64,000 nt of DNA from Morchella semilibera (taxonomy: Eukaryota; Ascomycota; Pezizomycetes; Pezizales; Morchellaceae), in the NCBI GenBank assembly GCA_009192285.1, contig CM018603.1:7065613-7129612 (forward strand), written 5' to 3'. Below the pieces are notes generated by a model that worked only from the letters and a program-made list of their open reading frames with translations, made no database searches and was not told where the DNA came from. Position numbers and translations under genes: made by a program. Below, one piece after another: positions 49,056 through 61,400 of the stretch (the stretch's first letter is position 1; every line of letters begins with the position of its first letter).

Positions 49056-51129
49056 ATGGAGCTTAAATCCAATACCTTAATTCTGAATGTGCTTTCGGCA
49101 ACTTCGCTACTTTTTGGTCTCGCCTTGGGAGGAGAGGAGGAAGGTCATGGAGTGATTAGTAAACGGCAGTCCATCAACTCAAGTACACGCAATACCTACG
49201 CGGACCTCTGTGGCAGGCGGTTTCATTCCTGTACGTATGGGGGAAAATATCCAACCGACCGAGGTGTTCTTTATCTATTTTGTTTTTGTTTCTTGAATGG
49301 TTGAGGAATTAAAAGCATGTTGCTCTAGTACTGACCTTTAACCCACATAGCTACGATTGTGGGTAACAGGATCTACATTAACGGCGGCGAGATTGTCCAG
49401 AACAGGACTACGAGTATAGATACTTACATTGATTGTGCGTATGTCGATTAAGGGTCGGGATTCACCCAGGCGGTGCGTGGTTGCTAACATCGAGGCAAAA
49501 ACTAGATGATAATTTAAACTACATCGACATCTCCACCACGTGGAACAACAGCCGGCCAGCCCTGACCACCGAGACGAAACCAGACACCGTCGTGACCGTC
49601 AAGGAAGCCTGCGCGTGGAGCGACGGGACCGATTTCTACCAGTATGGAGGTTGGCACAATGGTATGACCCAGGAGAGCTTCCGGGTGTGGGACTACGACA
49701 TCCCGGGCTCAGAGTGGAGGGCTGTCTCCACCGGGACCGTGAACCGCCTTGCATCAGGCGGCTGTGCGGACGCGCCCATGATAAGGAAGTCGTACGCCTA
49801 TGGGGGGTTCCAGGGACCGCGGACGACGAGCGATCCGTGGTGGGTTGCGAATGGCGCGAGGTACGGGAGTCCGGACTTGATTGAGTTTGACTGGGAGACG
49901 AAAACGGCGCGGAACGTTACGACGACGGACTTGTCGAACGGGTTCTCGGGGACGTTGGATAATGGACTGGCGTATGTTCCGATAGGGAGGCAGGGGATCC
50001 TGGTGGATATCAGCGGAAGGAGGTCAAGCAGAGCGGACGGGTTCTCTCAGTTGGTATGTTTAGTAGATTATTCCGACCTCATGGTCAAAAATTCGGAACC
50101 TGTCGCTTGTTCTTCCATACATCCCCTTGGATTCTGGTACTGATATAGAGGCCTTAGTACTCGCTTAACGAAATCCGCCTTTATGACATTGCATCGTCCA
50201 CTTGGTACTCACAAGTCACTACGACAGCCAATGCGGTAGATGCCATACCGAACGCCCGGGTGCAGGCCTGCCTAATTGTCCAACCTGCTGCCGACAACTC
50301 CTCGTTCAACATCTACATGTACGGGGGGTCCATCGATGACACCGCTGACGGGGCCTACAACAATATGTGGATCCTATCACTCCCCTCGTTTAAGTGGATC
50401 AGAGTCTATAATGTCGCGGAAAACAACAACGACATCCCGGGCGCGAGAACATCGCATACCTGCCAGATGATCGGGAGGCGGCAGATGGTGGTCATTGGCG
50501 GCGCACGCAGCGCTGCAGCGCACAGGCTGTGCAACACAACGAGCGTATTTGTGTTCGATATGAGCGCGCTACGATGGAGGTCCGAGTACGACCCGTCGGA
50601 GCCGGCATACGAGCTGCCCGCAAACATCACGGCCGTGATTGGGGGTGATGCGTTTGGCAATGCGGACGCAAGCCTGAATAGACCCGCGACTTGGACAGAC
50701 GAGGCTATCCAAGACATTTTTTTCGGCGACACCTCGGACCCGACAGCAACAAGCACGCCGGATCCGTCCGCCGGTAGCAGCCCTCCCACAGGTGCCATAG
50801 TTGGCGGTGTAGTCGGAGGGCTGGCGGCCATATCCGCTATAGTCGGTGGTCTGCTGCTTATGCGCCGTCGTCGCCGCCGCCGCGATCGCGGCCTCCAGAA
50901 AGGGCGCCCAGCCGCCCCTGGTCAGGACGTGTCGGAACTTAGCGCGGAGCCGGCGCTCCATGAGGTTGGCCCGGGGGACGCGAGTGTCTACGAGTTGGGG
51001 GGAGATTATCAGGGCCGTGGTACTGGAAACTATTCGGAGGTCAATGGGCCGGATACCCAGGTGGAGCAGGTTGGGGTTGAGCAGTTTATGGATAGTACGA
51101 AGAAGCCGCCCGCTCTGGGGAGTGAGTAA
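49056..51129 (+). CDS. Secreted kelch-repeat protein with C-terminal membrane anchor, four exons (592 aa)
   Basis: Exons are 49056-49230, 49351-49434, 49506-50053 and 50158-51129. The joins keep frame: HSS-TIVGNRIYINGGE, TYID-YDNLNYIDIS and DGFSQL-YSLNEIRLYDI. The third intron has a GCTAAC-like branch near its 2nd-exon partner and all introns are GT..AG. Residues 1-25 form a signal peptide; a KR site (VISKRQS) may be cut by a Kex2-like protease. Kelch-type beta-propeller motifs follow (IYINGGE, QYGGW, YAYGGFQ, YMYGGS, VVIGGA). A Ser/Thr/Pro linker (residues about 460-478) precedes one membrane helix at about 481-504, then an arginine run and a cytoplasmic tail of about 85 residues rich in G and E. 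This is the usual plan of ascomycete cell-surface kelch proteins, whose function is unknown. Start chosen because upstream in-frame residues come from a C run. Confidence 0.8.
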
Positions 51130-52285
51130 TGCCCCTTTGGGGTGCCTTGCCGTCGATCTTTTTTTTTTCTTCTTCGTTTGGTTTAGGCGGTATCAAGATT
51201 AGCTAGCGTTTGTGTTTTTGTACAGGCTGCAGCGAGCAGCGGTATTTTCTTTTGTACCCACATACTTATCTTTGGCTTGTACATGTACCAGAGAGGGGGG
51301 GGAGAGGATATAGTTAGAGCACGCCCGGGAAATATGGCGGGACTAATTTCGAAACCCAAGAAGAGGTTGGGGGTTTGGGGGGGTATGAGAATATTGGGTT
51401 ATGTATAACCAACTACTTAGGCTGACCTCCCTTCTAGTTGTAATACAAAACTGATAGATAGATAGATCTTGTTATATAGTAGAGGGCCAGACAAAGCTCA
51501 GCCTCTCGGGTGCTGGGCTATATTGAACCCACGCAATAAAACGGGTTGGGCCATGACAAGATATTTCGGTGATGTGCACGAGTGGAAACCCAACACTTGA
51601 CAAACCGCGTGGTGGAGAATGACGATATACACGCCGTGACGTCCATGGAAGATTGATCGGTCGGGTCCTTAGATATCACAAGTATCCACATACACAGAGG
51701 GAGGACTCGAGCGCATGCATCCGCGCTTAATTGCGGAGGTCCGAGTCATAGGATAGCACTCGTGTCGGCTTGGCGTTCAACATAAGAAAGAATCGCTTCT
51801 GGTGTGGATATCCACAAAATTTGCCTGTAGTAATGGTACGCCCCTGTTATGTTATATCTGACTTTCCCACGTCCACCGTTTCTTGGAGGAGGTACTTGCT
51901 ACGGGCCGTAGCTTAAGCACGGGAATCGATGGTTGATTAGAGAAGATCGGCGTTAGATATAAAGGATTGGTATATCAAACGGTGCTACTGTTAGTGGTGT
52001 CCTCTCACCATGGGGGGGGGGGTGTGAATCCTTGTGGTCAGTCATGTTCGGTGGTGTGATTATATGGCTAAGAGTGCCAATGTCACATATTGCTGTATGC
52101 GATTTCAACCTCGCTCTTTTGTAACCGTGGTTTCTCTCTTTGGCTTCATTGGCGGGGCGCATAATTATAAACCGATAACTACAAGCTCATTGATATTTTT
52201 CTAGAGTACATACATCCCACACACAACCCGTAGCCAAAGCAACGCCCTTAGCACAAAAAACAAGAAACAACAGGGATCACAAGAT
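51130..52285. other. Convergent 3' region
   Basis: It lies between the 3' ends of the kelch and aldo-keto reductase genes. It shows poly-T just after the kelch stop, a GATA-type tetranucleotide run near 51458-51473 and a G run near 52013. No gene is seen; both genes' terminators should lie here. Confidence 0.55.
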
Positions 52286-53357
52286 CTACTCATCATCCCC
52301 AAAGAACACCTTGATTGGCAACCACGCATCGCCGCACACCTTGAACCTATCCTTCAGGTTACTCAAGCGCTGCACATCCTCCTTCTCGAGGTCCCAGCCG
52401 TTGAGGTCAAAGTTTGCAACGATCCTGTCCTTGTTGACGGACTTTGGGATGACGGACCAGCCGTTCTGGAGGCCCCAGTTCAGCAGCACCTGCGACGAGG
52501 TCTTACCGGTCTTGTTGACAATCTCCTGGAGGACGGGGTCCTTGTGGAGCGGGGAGTTTGTGGAGCCGAGGCAGGAGTAGCCGGTGGTGTGGATGCCCTT
52601 TGAGGTGTTGTAGGCGACGAGCTTGGGGGAGGGGTTGTTGGGGTGGAGCTCGATCTGGTTGACGGCGGGGACGGTGGTGGTGGTGGGCGCGTTGAGGAGG
52701 ATCTCTAGGTTCGTGATGCCGAAGTTTGAGACTCCAATGTTCTTTGCGCGGCCGGTCGCCGGGATCTTCTGCATCTCGGCCCTGCTGTTGTGTTAACGTG
52801 GTTCACACTGGGGGGTATTCAACTACTACTACTTACCATGTCTTGACAAAGTCCCAGTCGGGGTGGTGCTTCGACAGATCGGTGGGGTCGGTGGAGGAGG
52901 GCCAGTGCATCAGGTACAGGTCAACATAGTCGACACCGAGTGACTTGAGAGAGGACTCGATCCCCTCCTCGACACGCTTGTGCCATGGGTTATCGAGCTT
53001 TGTGGTGATCCAGATCTCTTCACGGGGAACACCAGAGGCCTTGATTCCCTCGCCGACTTCTGCTTCGTTGCCGTACGCGAGTGCACTTGCGAGGGGGGTC
53101 AATTAGCTGGTGGGTTCAAGAAGGGAGAAGGAGGGGGGGATAGGAGGCTTACGTATCGATGTGGCGGTAGCCAGCACGAAGAGCAGCCTCGACGGCATGC
53201 TTGACTTCGTTGGGCTGTGATTGCCAGGTTCCGAGACCAACGAGAGGGATCTTTGCCCCGGTGTTGAGGGTAGCGGTTTTCCTATTTGCAGGAATGGTGT
53301 CAGTGGGGTTTGGTTTCTCTTTTTATCAAAAGAAGCTTACTTGGTCCACTCAGTCAT
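52286..53357 (-). CDS. Aldo-keto reductase, four exons (296 aa)
   Basis: In order of transcription the exons are 53357-53341 (17 nt), 53281-53153, 53085-52837 and 52781-52286. All joins keep frame (MTEWT-K, RHID-T-ALAYGNE, FVKT-W-AEMQK). It has the full catalytic set of the family: D48 in GYRHIDTA, Y53 in AYGNE, K78 in WITTKLD and H109 in LYLMHWP, plus GVSNF and the NADPH-binding [10 protein letters not shown] near the C-terminus. These enzymes reduce aldehydes and ketones, including sugars and glycerol-type substrates, with NADPH in the cytosol. Sequence order resembles yeast Gcy1/Ypr1-type proteins; the substrate is not deducible. The tiny first exon is easily missed by gene finders. Confidence 0.88.
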
Positions 53358-56300
53358 TGTAGCGTAGGTTCTTGATGGATTCTGATATAAATTGAGTCTT
53401 TTGATCTGAGCAGCGAATAGATTCCGGAGCATGAACTGGACTGAGGGGCAATGAAATGATGGACTGGAGAATCGAAAAAGCTACTCTTCAATGGGTGGGG
53501 GTGTAGGTATAAATATGCCACCTTCTCTTCCATCAATTAACCCCAACCCTCAACCCTCAATATGGGTTAGGTTTCTAGTTACAGAGAACCGAGGACAGAG
53601 GGGTAACCGGTTAAAGTTGTCGGTAAAAGTGAGAAAGAAAAGAAAAGAAAACCTTCCAGAATACGTCCATAGTCTGGCCTAACAGGGAATAGTCGTTGTC
53701 GCAGTCGCGCGGGAACATCTTCTCCTTCCCTTCCTTTCTCCCGGTTCCTGGGTTGACGTCAGCGGGGTTGTTTGGTAGTGCGGGGTGTGTTCAGGCTAAA
53801 GTGAGAGATGCTTCGACAAGCTTAAGCCGAGTTATTACAAAGCGAGATATAACCCACTTCTCAAGTTGGGATCGCCAATCCTCCCCTCGTTAACAGCCGG
53901 AAATGCGGTATAGATATGGCTAGCCAGGCGAGAAGTTTTCTAGCTAGACTTCTTCAAAGGTATTCGCGAGGCTCGCGTTGGTGGGTTTCTTGCGCCGCTA
54001 CTCATATCGAGTCTAGATGATGAAACTAAGTACATGTAGTCAACCCTGGAGTGATATTATCTAACTAAATCAATGATAGCGGGACTAAAGCCGATGAGTG
54101 CCTTGATGCCGAACCCCCGACAAGCTGCAGAGATATTAATCCTCTAGGGAGACTTTCAAAGAAGCTGTACGCAATGAGCTACAGTAGTACCTGCGGCATC
54201 GAGCGCTTATCATCCAATACAGCAGCGCGCTTATCTAGTAGTCGCGCGGTATTCACCGCTGGCTATAAGCAGGGCTAGAGACCGCACTGCACCCTCTTTA
54301 TATTTGCCCCAAGCAAGTCATGCGCACCTTTGCTACATGTCTATAACCGTTTTGTTTATGTGTTGGTAAAGTACATGTAGTGAAGTCCTATTTACCTGAT
54401 TTCCGACGATATAAGGAATCAATAATTAAAGGACTGGTGGATTAGTAGGTGATAAAAATATATTCCCGGAGGGTCTTTTACCGCGGCCAGATGACAAGAG
54501 GTTATGTGTACGTATTAAGTCCCGGCAGGATCGAGTCGCAGCTGTGACCAGAAAGAAATGCTATATTATTATATAGATAGTGAGTCATGGAACATCACTC
54601 GACGCTGCAGACTACGAAACGGGAAGTTGGTGCCTCGTACAGCTAGCTCTGCAGTACTGATGCGTTGAATTAAACTTACTAATCTCTAACACCAGATTTC
54701 AAAGCTGATTCATGCGAAATCACGTAATTCGCGAGACCCTGTGGCGAGATGGCCAACAGGCCGCAAGCATTATTCCCTTAGTCAGTAAGATGCTGACACC
54801 CAGAAGAAGTAATTATTATTCTTATTATACTTCATACATCCAGAAGAAGCAAGTTTTGTATTGCCTTACAAACAGATCCTGTTATCTCACTTATCAAATA
54901 ATAGCTCTTCCATACAAATCTATTTCCTATAGGGGGGTCATGTCAGCATTAATAAACTAAGATCTAGATCTCCTTACAGTGCTAAGTAATATTATCCGTA
55001 CTGTAGGCCTCGGTATGTTCTTTATTCTAGGGCGCAGAAAGTCGATAGGAAGTGATCAGAAATAAAGTAATCGTGCTTAATCAATGATACCTAGGCTCTG
55101 AGATGTGACATGTGAGAAGGAAAGAGAAAGGACCTGAGTCCCTAGGTATAGATAGTCTAGCTAATTGGACATGTGTCCTCCATTGTGACTTGCCATCTCC
55201 GTGTCCTACTAGGCCATCGCTTAAGGCGCTTCATAGGTATTGTCGCAGAGTCAGGCGCTAGTCCCCACGGTACTTGATCCCTTTTTTCGAGTGGTCCATG
55301 ACCTACAGAGATTACTTCAGTATGGGGACCGACGGTATGGAGACTGAAGTCCGCAAAAGTGGCGTTGCTATAACCTTCGGGCTGCATGCATGTATGATGT
55401 TTTAAAAAAATATAAATAAATCTGAATAATAGCTTGAGGGCGATATACGGCCAGATTGCTGCGCATGTTTCCCCTCTTCGTCCTGTGGGTGGGTAATGAA
55501 CCTCTTGGCGAAATGTATTATATCGCTTGATGGTAGAGCTTGTGAAGATTGATGTAGTCCATTTCGAAATGCGCAATTGGCGGATCGAGGCCAAACGCTG
55601 CACTGTCTCTCTTGTGTCACTGGGCACCCCCATCCTTCAATCGCTGAGATCTCAGTACCTCCCTACACACGCACACATGTCAGCAAATCACAAGCCCATA
55701 ATCAGGCCTCTCTAAAGAGGTAAAAAAGTGCTACATAACCCATAGTTGACGTCCGTAGAAGTGTAGATTTGCCTAAGGCGCCTGTGTACGTAGCCCACGT
55801 GGCCACAAGGCGAACAAAAAGCTCGTGCGCGTGCTCCGCCTTGGGGTACGCCTCGATAATTTGGATACTGATTCTGATTCTGATATAAGAATGATCACAA
55901 AGTTTTGACTCGAGAAGGCTCGTACGTCCGGTTGGCCCAAGTGTTAATCAACGCTGTTGAAACGGCTCGCGCGTCGTCGAATTAAAGCTTTGAGGTATGC
56001 GGCTAACGATGCGGCTCCGGAACTACACGTAACACGTAATGTGCTTGAAACACTTTTCCGGGAAGTCTAGCTACATGTAGCCTAACCATACGACTTCTAG
56101 AATTATATCGAACATATTTGCACGTAGCCCCGGCCCGCTGAGATCATCGTATGTCTATTTACAGAACTTCATCGAACTATGCTTTGACATATATCCATTT
56201 CCTGACTTTGTTTTCACCTGATCGAAATTAACCACTGGTACTATATGTAGGGAAATAAAGCCTCCATGTTAATAGCGGCGCAAATGCTGCCTGGAACAAG

Positions 56301-57432
56301 GTCTAGGCGATTTGATATTCTCGGCCGGTATTCCACCTTGAAGCTCCCCCAACAGGAGCGCTTTCTTCTAATAGGAGCTGCTATATTAACGACAAGGATC
56401 AATAGACTTGCAGCCGTTGACTTCTCTAATCTAAGTCCCCTCGGTCGGGTGTTCATTCGTCGAGTGGTGCGTGTGGGGCCTTGGATTTCTGGCACCCAGA
56501 ATTGACGGATGACTTATTCATCAAGTGACTAGGCTATCAGAGCCGCCAGCACCTATCCTAATCTTCAAGTAAGATCTCAAACCATTGTAGGTTCCGATAC
56601 GACTAAGCTACGTGTTTCAGTATAAGGTGTAGGCGGTGGGTGGAGTCCTTGGCCCATAGGTTCAAATGACTATGTAGCTATTTCATCGGATATTATTCTA
56701 GAAGAGGGATGCGTTAGCTCAAGTGGGAATATTAGGACGGCGAACCGAGTGAGCGTTTGTGCGCCAAGATGGCTGCGTCGTCGAATAACACAAGATCCAT
56801 GGATGAAATCCGTCAACTGGAAAGGCCGCCTGTTTGGCATGTTACTTTTTTAAGATGATATTGACACCATCATTGGCGCCTCCAAAGCTAGTCCCGAGTT
56901 GAAGCACATGTCAAATCAACACATATACAGAAGTCGGTTTAAAATTACTCGTGCTAAGTGAGACCTTGCTTGATTCACACGCAATTTCTAGTGGTATGTT
57001 TCGTTTGTTTAAAAGGAATCTAGTTAGATTGTGTTAATCGCTGCGTAATTGAGCTATCTAGAAGGGTCGGAGATGTGAAAAGTATTGCCACTCAGCTTGC
57101 AATTGACACCTCCATCCCCTTTAAGTTAATGAAAACAATCGGAAGAAATATAGAATAAATGAAAAAGAAATATGGGGTTATGGAGCGAAGGGAGACCGAT
57201 ATAGATCTAGTACTAATAGATACTAAGTATGTAGTAAGAGCGAACAAAGGGAAATAGGTGCATAGTATAGTTACAAAACAAGAAAAATAAACGAAAGAAA
57301 TCAAACCTGTATCCGGCCCAAGAAAGTCCCAAACGCCAACCCCATAATCTATAGTTGAGAAACACCTTTTTAAAACAAATGAAAAATCCACAAGATAACA
57401 CTTTATAGTACAGTCATTAATGGGATGAATGA
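53358..57432. other. Intergenic stretch with one MITE
   Basis: The first 250 bp are the promoter of the aldo-keto reductase gene, with AACCCTCAACCCTC repeats near 53540. The stretch includes the MITE at 54774-54964 and several ACATGTA palindromes. Frames are short and patternless. Nothing else is supported. Confidence 0.55.
54774..54964. mobile_element. MITE-like element, family A copy 3 (inverted, diverged)
   Basis: It begins TCCCTTAGTCAGTAAGATGC and ends near GTCAGCATTAATAAACTAAG. Read on the minus strand it follows copy 2: CCTATAGG, TTTGTATGGAAGAGC, TATTATTTGATAAG, GATC and a TTGCTTCTTCTGG block. An AT-rich stretch of about 35 bp near the left end is extra and partly repeats CATCCAGAAGAAG. 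The ends are more worn than in the other copies. Confidence 0.7.
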
Positions 57433-58406
57433 TTATATCCAACCGTAGGAGCCACGAGACATATTAACTAACATCAGACCGGTGGACGAAGCTCGCATAT
57501 CTGTGGCAGACCGCGGCCTTTTAATACTGATAGCTTTATCGTGGAGTGAAATAATACCCGATGAGCGGTCCGAACGTCTTATTCCAAGGAAGCTTGGATC
57601 ACTGGAGTGGGCTGAAACGGGAGACAGGCCTACACCACTGTCAGGCCTACTTCTCCAAAAGCCTGCAGATTGTGTAGTCGGCGTTGCCGGCGTTGAACGC
57701 GTGAATCTGGGGCTGTGACTCTCCCAGCCTTCAGTTTCAGGGTTCCATACTGCCCCTGGAGTCGATAGTGGCCGGCCCCCAGAAGGCAGATTATCCGGGG
57801 TGAGCGTATACGGCGGTGCCGGAACTTGTATGGTGGGGATTTCTGGTCCGCCCCTTGTTCTGTTGTATCGCCAGCTTTCTTGTCGTCTGACCCCACCGAC
57901 ATCACGCTCCGCCTCCCTCCAACTCTGTTCAAGTCTTTCTGTGAGAGGGGTTTTATATTAGCAAATCCCGACAAAAACAACAAGAAGAATAATGATGAGT
58001 GGACTTACCAAAATAGGCCCGTTTTGAATTCTCTTTCGACTTCTGTAGAGCTTCATAGCAATCCATCCTCATAGTCGTTATAAGGTCCTAAGATAATTGC
58101 CAATCAGCTCATGTTATAACGAAAAATATCTAACTAGTGTAGGGACCATAAACATACTAAGCTGATTCTCTCACGAACTTTACACAGAAACCCCTCTTTA
58201 CCCTAACCGAATCATTAGAGATCCCTCTTGAAGCAAATATCTAAAACACGGGTACTTACATTATCCATGTGAACGCAGAATGTCCATTCTACGTCTGGCC
58301 CAACATATTTTGCAAAGTTTTCCTCAAACCACTGAGGTGTTATCCCTTCTCCGGGAATGAATTGATCCTCCAATACCGTCTTCTTCTTCCCAAGGTTCAA
58401 AAACAT
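57433..58406 (-). CDS. Uncharacterised protein, three exons (243 aa)
   Basis: Exons in order of transcription are 58406-58260, 58087-58009 and 57938-57433. Donors are GTAAGT at both sites and the joins keep frame (VHMDN-DLITTMRMDCYEAL, KRAYF-E-RLEQSWREAER). The first 100 residues look folded: MFLNLGKKKTVLEDQFIPGE, then TPQWFEENFAKYVG, then a helical segment. The rest is rich in S, P, R and G (TPDNLPSGGRPLSTPG) and probably disordered. No signal peptide or membrane helix is visible. I do not know the family. The 168-codon last exon has no stop in this frame; a competing frame on the same strand (57630-57983) is a shadow. Confidence 0.6.
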
Positions 58407-61400
58407 TGTATATCCGGTCTTTGCTGATAAACGCGGGTAGTTGTGGTAGATTTATTATGGTCGGGGGAGGGGGGGGTGCGCTAGTGGCTTGACCTTTGAA
58501 GTGCTTCGTCTTTTTTTTTGATGTACGTAGAAAGAACTATGCGGATTAGGGGTCATTATAACCTTGACCTCGGGCAGCCCCCACCCATCAACTCCACAAA
58601 AAGGTTATGCACGTATCTCTCGCTCCCTTACGGTGATCTTATCGGGATGGCTTGTGTTCTTTGACGTTCAGATATCCGGCAATAAGGGTGTTGAGGCTTA
58701 GGATTTGACACAACCGGGCGGAGTGGAGGGCGTCCTAGCCTGGGAGCATCAAACCACCACACAATATTGCAACACCACCACCCCATGGGCTAGCCATACC
58801 CCCCCCCCCCTTCATTCCTTCTAGTTCGGTAGATAATCTATTAACTTTACTAAGAACCGAACCGGCCAGTGTTTACAAATTAGAAAAGGGTCGAGAAGGT
58901 AGGTAGGGCGGAATCACTTGGCTCAATAATGTCGCACCATCTGCAATATTAACGAGGGGGGTGCCGGGGAAGGGGAGGGTGGGGTCCAATTGGTGCGTGC
59001 CAAGAGCTCGAATCCATACAAATTCCTAAACAACTACGACATGGTACAGGCTACCATCTGCCCAAACGTCCCCTGGGGCCAGAGACTAGGTAGTTCTTGC
59101 GAGCCTCTTACTCTAAACACACCTATGCGGTAATTACCCAGAGAATCACATAACTTTGTAATTTTTTTTCTGCAAGGCGTTGTTAATCACCACATGTTTA
59201 TTCCAGGTTTCATTTCAGCCAGCGGCAGCGGCGTTGCAATACTACATGTACCTACATGTATGATCTAGGAGCGGCAGAGGGATGGCGGAAAGGGGCCTAT
59301 AGTAAGGAGTTCTTCCTCCCCCTTTACATCTCTGAGCCCTATGTGCGCGACGTCCAGCACTGACCTAATTAATTTTCTACCGTATTCAAGTAGTCGGTCA
59401 ACATAGAACTCACAAGCCCCAAACAGAGTGGATAGCCGGAGCTCTTTTCACAACTGCGGGTTGAACTTTTTATGCAAGGAGGTACAGAAGGTGATTCACT
59501 GCATACATAAAGGGTCTAAATTGGGCGTTCATGATCAGCTAATACTCTACCATACCCCAAACTCATCAGGGCTTTTTAACTATCTACATATATTTACCTA
59601 TGTACCATACCGGGAAAACAGTCAGGGCCCGTGCGTTTGTCAGCACTAACAAGTATCGATCCCTATCGGTAGTAATCCGGTGTTCTAGAAGTAATTTGAA
59701 GGCACCACCGGCACCACCACCCCGCAAAAATTACAATCATAACTATCAACATTTCCTGTCATGACATCACTCAAACAAATATTCCCAGATTTATATGGTG
59801 GGCAACTGAGATACACATCCTTAAAAGATCAGAATATGGGAATCAAATAGAGTAACATCTCCGATAAACGGTGGGGCTAAAATTTCACTCCCCTGAGGAA
59901 CCATGTGTTCTCCACTGGAGAGAGAAGCTTAGCTGCCCCCCTTCCGCCTTTGATAATTCTTTCCGTTTGCGGTTTATCCGTACAGAAATATGCAGTGTTC
60001 AGTAATCGAGTTGCGAAACTTTCAATAATTGACTAAGCTATATAGGCTTCCCGATCACGTTTTTTCGCCCACCACCTTTTTATTACATATCTCACCACAT
60101 ATATTTTGCAAATATCAAATTTTTTTTTTGCACTGCAATCTCACGAATATCCGGTACCACTGTGGCATCGTTGTTACTGGATACTAAAAGCTGATGCATC
60201 ATTAGAAATTATTTTACTCTGCATAATATATGCACATAGGACACAGACTGCGCTGCATGTGTAGTAAAACACCCTGAGGTATGCGACAAAACACGTTCCA
60301 GAAATACCGTTGGGAAGAACGAGGCTCTAAACCAGGTCCATGAGCTTAAATTTCCATGTAACGAGGCTTGGGGGCGGGTCCAGGGGCCCAGGGGGGGAAT
60401 GTATACATATTGTGGCACAGAGAGATATTTGGACTTCTCCTTCCGGTTATGCTTGGCGACGAAATTATGTCATCGACTAACTACTCTAAGAAGTTAGGGT
60501 TAACGAACCAATAAGTTCACTCTAATCTCTAATAATAGTAACATGGAATTTGTTGACCCTAACCCTGAGGGATCATTACATGTACTCTTGCCCCGTGCCC
60601 TCGAGGCTGTGGCTTTTTTGAGCCGGTGTCGATATTTATACATGCATCAACGATTTTGGACTGAGCCATTACATTATAGGGCTTTACACTATTACCCCCA
60701 TCACAGATCTCCTCAAAGAAGCCTCGGGTGAGATCATATAATCCTTGATCTGTTTGTTGGCTCCATTAGACTCAGAATACGAGGGGGGCTAGAAGGAGTA
60801 AGATCACACTCTACTAGACATTTACACCAAAAGAAATATTTTTTTTTTACCAACGACTTGAAAAAAAACAAAGAAATGAAAAAAAAAAATGAAATGAGGT
60901 GCTTATTCTAAAATTCCATTCCTTTGCTTTACAGTCAGGTAACGCCAACGCACAAACGCAGATCTAGGTCATGAGTTCTTCATATACTACATGTACTTAT
61001 GGTGTCGCCGAAACAATCTTGTCCTTGATCTTTTGTGGAGAAAATTTGAATGCAACTGTGCCCCAGCCTAGCAGGACTGATTTGAATAATCGATCACCAA
61101 GTTTACGCGACAGTGTGATATGCCGCATCGAATCATTACAATCGAGTGGACATCTGAGCTTTGTCTGCACGTTAGAGACGTCTCTTAACCCTCGCATCAA
61201 TGAAACCCCCTCACTCCCGCAACCTATGCAGTACTGTGGGTCTTGATTTCCGCCTGCCAACTAAACACGATAGGAAGAGGGTGGGGATAGCATTATACGA
61301 GAGGGTGGGTGCATTTTGGGGAAAGAATCGGGGCGATCCTAAGAAACTGATCATACCACCAGGGTATTCGGTGTTTGATAGGGATGGGATCGAGGCTATG

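Noticed and set aside
50406-50961. Antisense frames of 130-141 codons across the kelch gene
   Set aside because: Shadows caused by the GC-rich codons of the kelch exon.
22350-57432. A biosynthetic or catabolic gene cluster joining the HAD hydrolase, oxidoreductase, GH43 protein and aldo-keto reductase
   Set aside because: Genes are separated by many kilobases of decayed DNA, lie on both strands and share no promoter motif; no backbone synthase or regulator is present.
57630-57983. 117-codon minus-strand frame
   Set aside because: It overlaps the last exon of the orphan gene in another frame; the splice-consistent frame is longer and has no stop over 168 codons.
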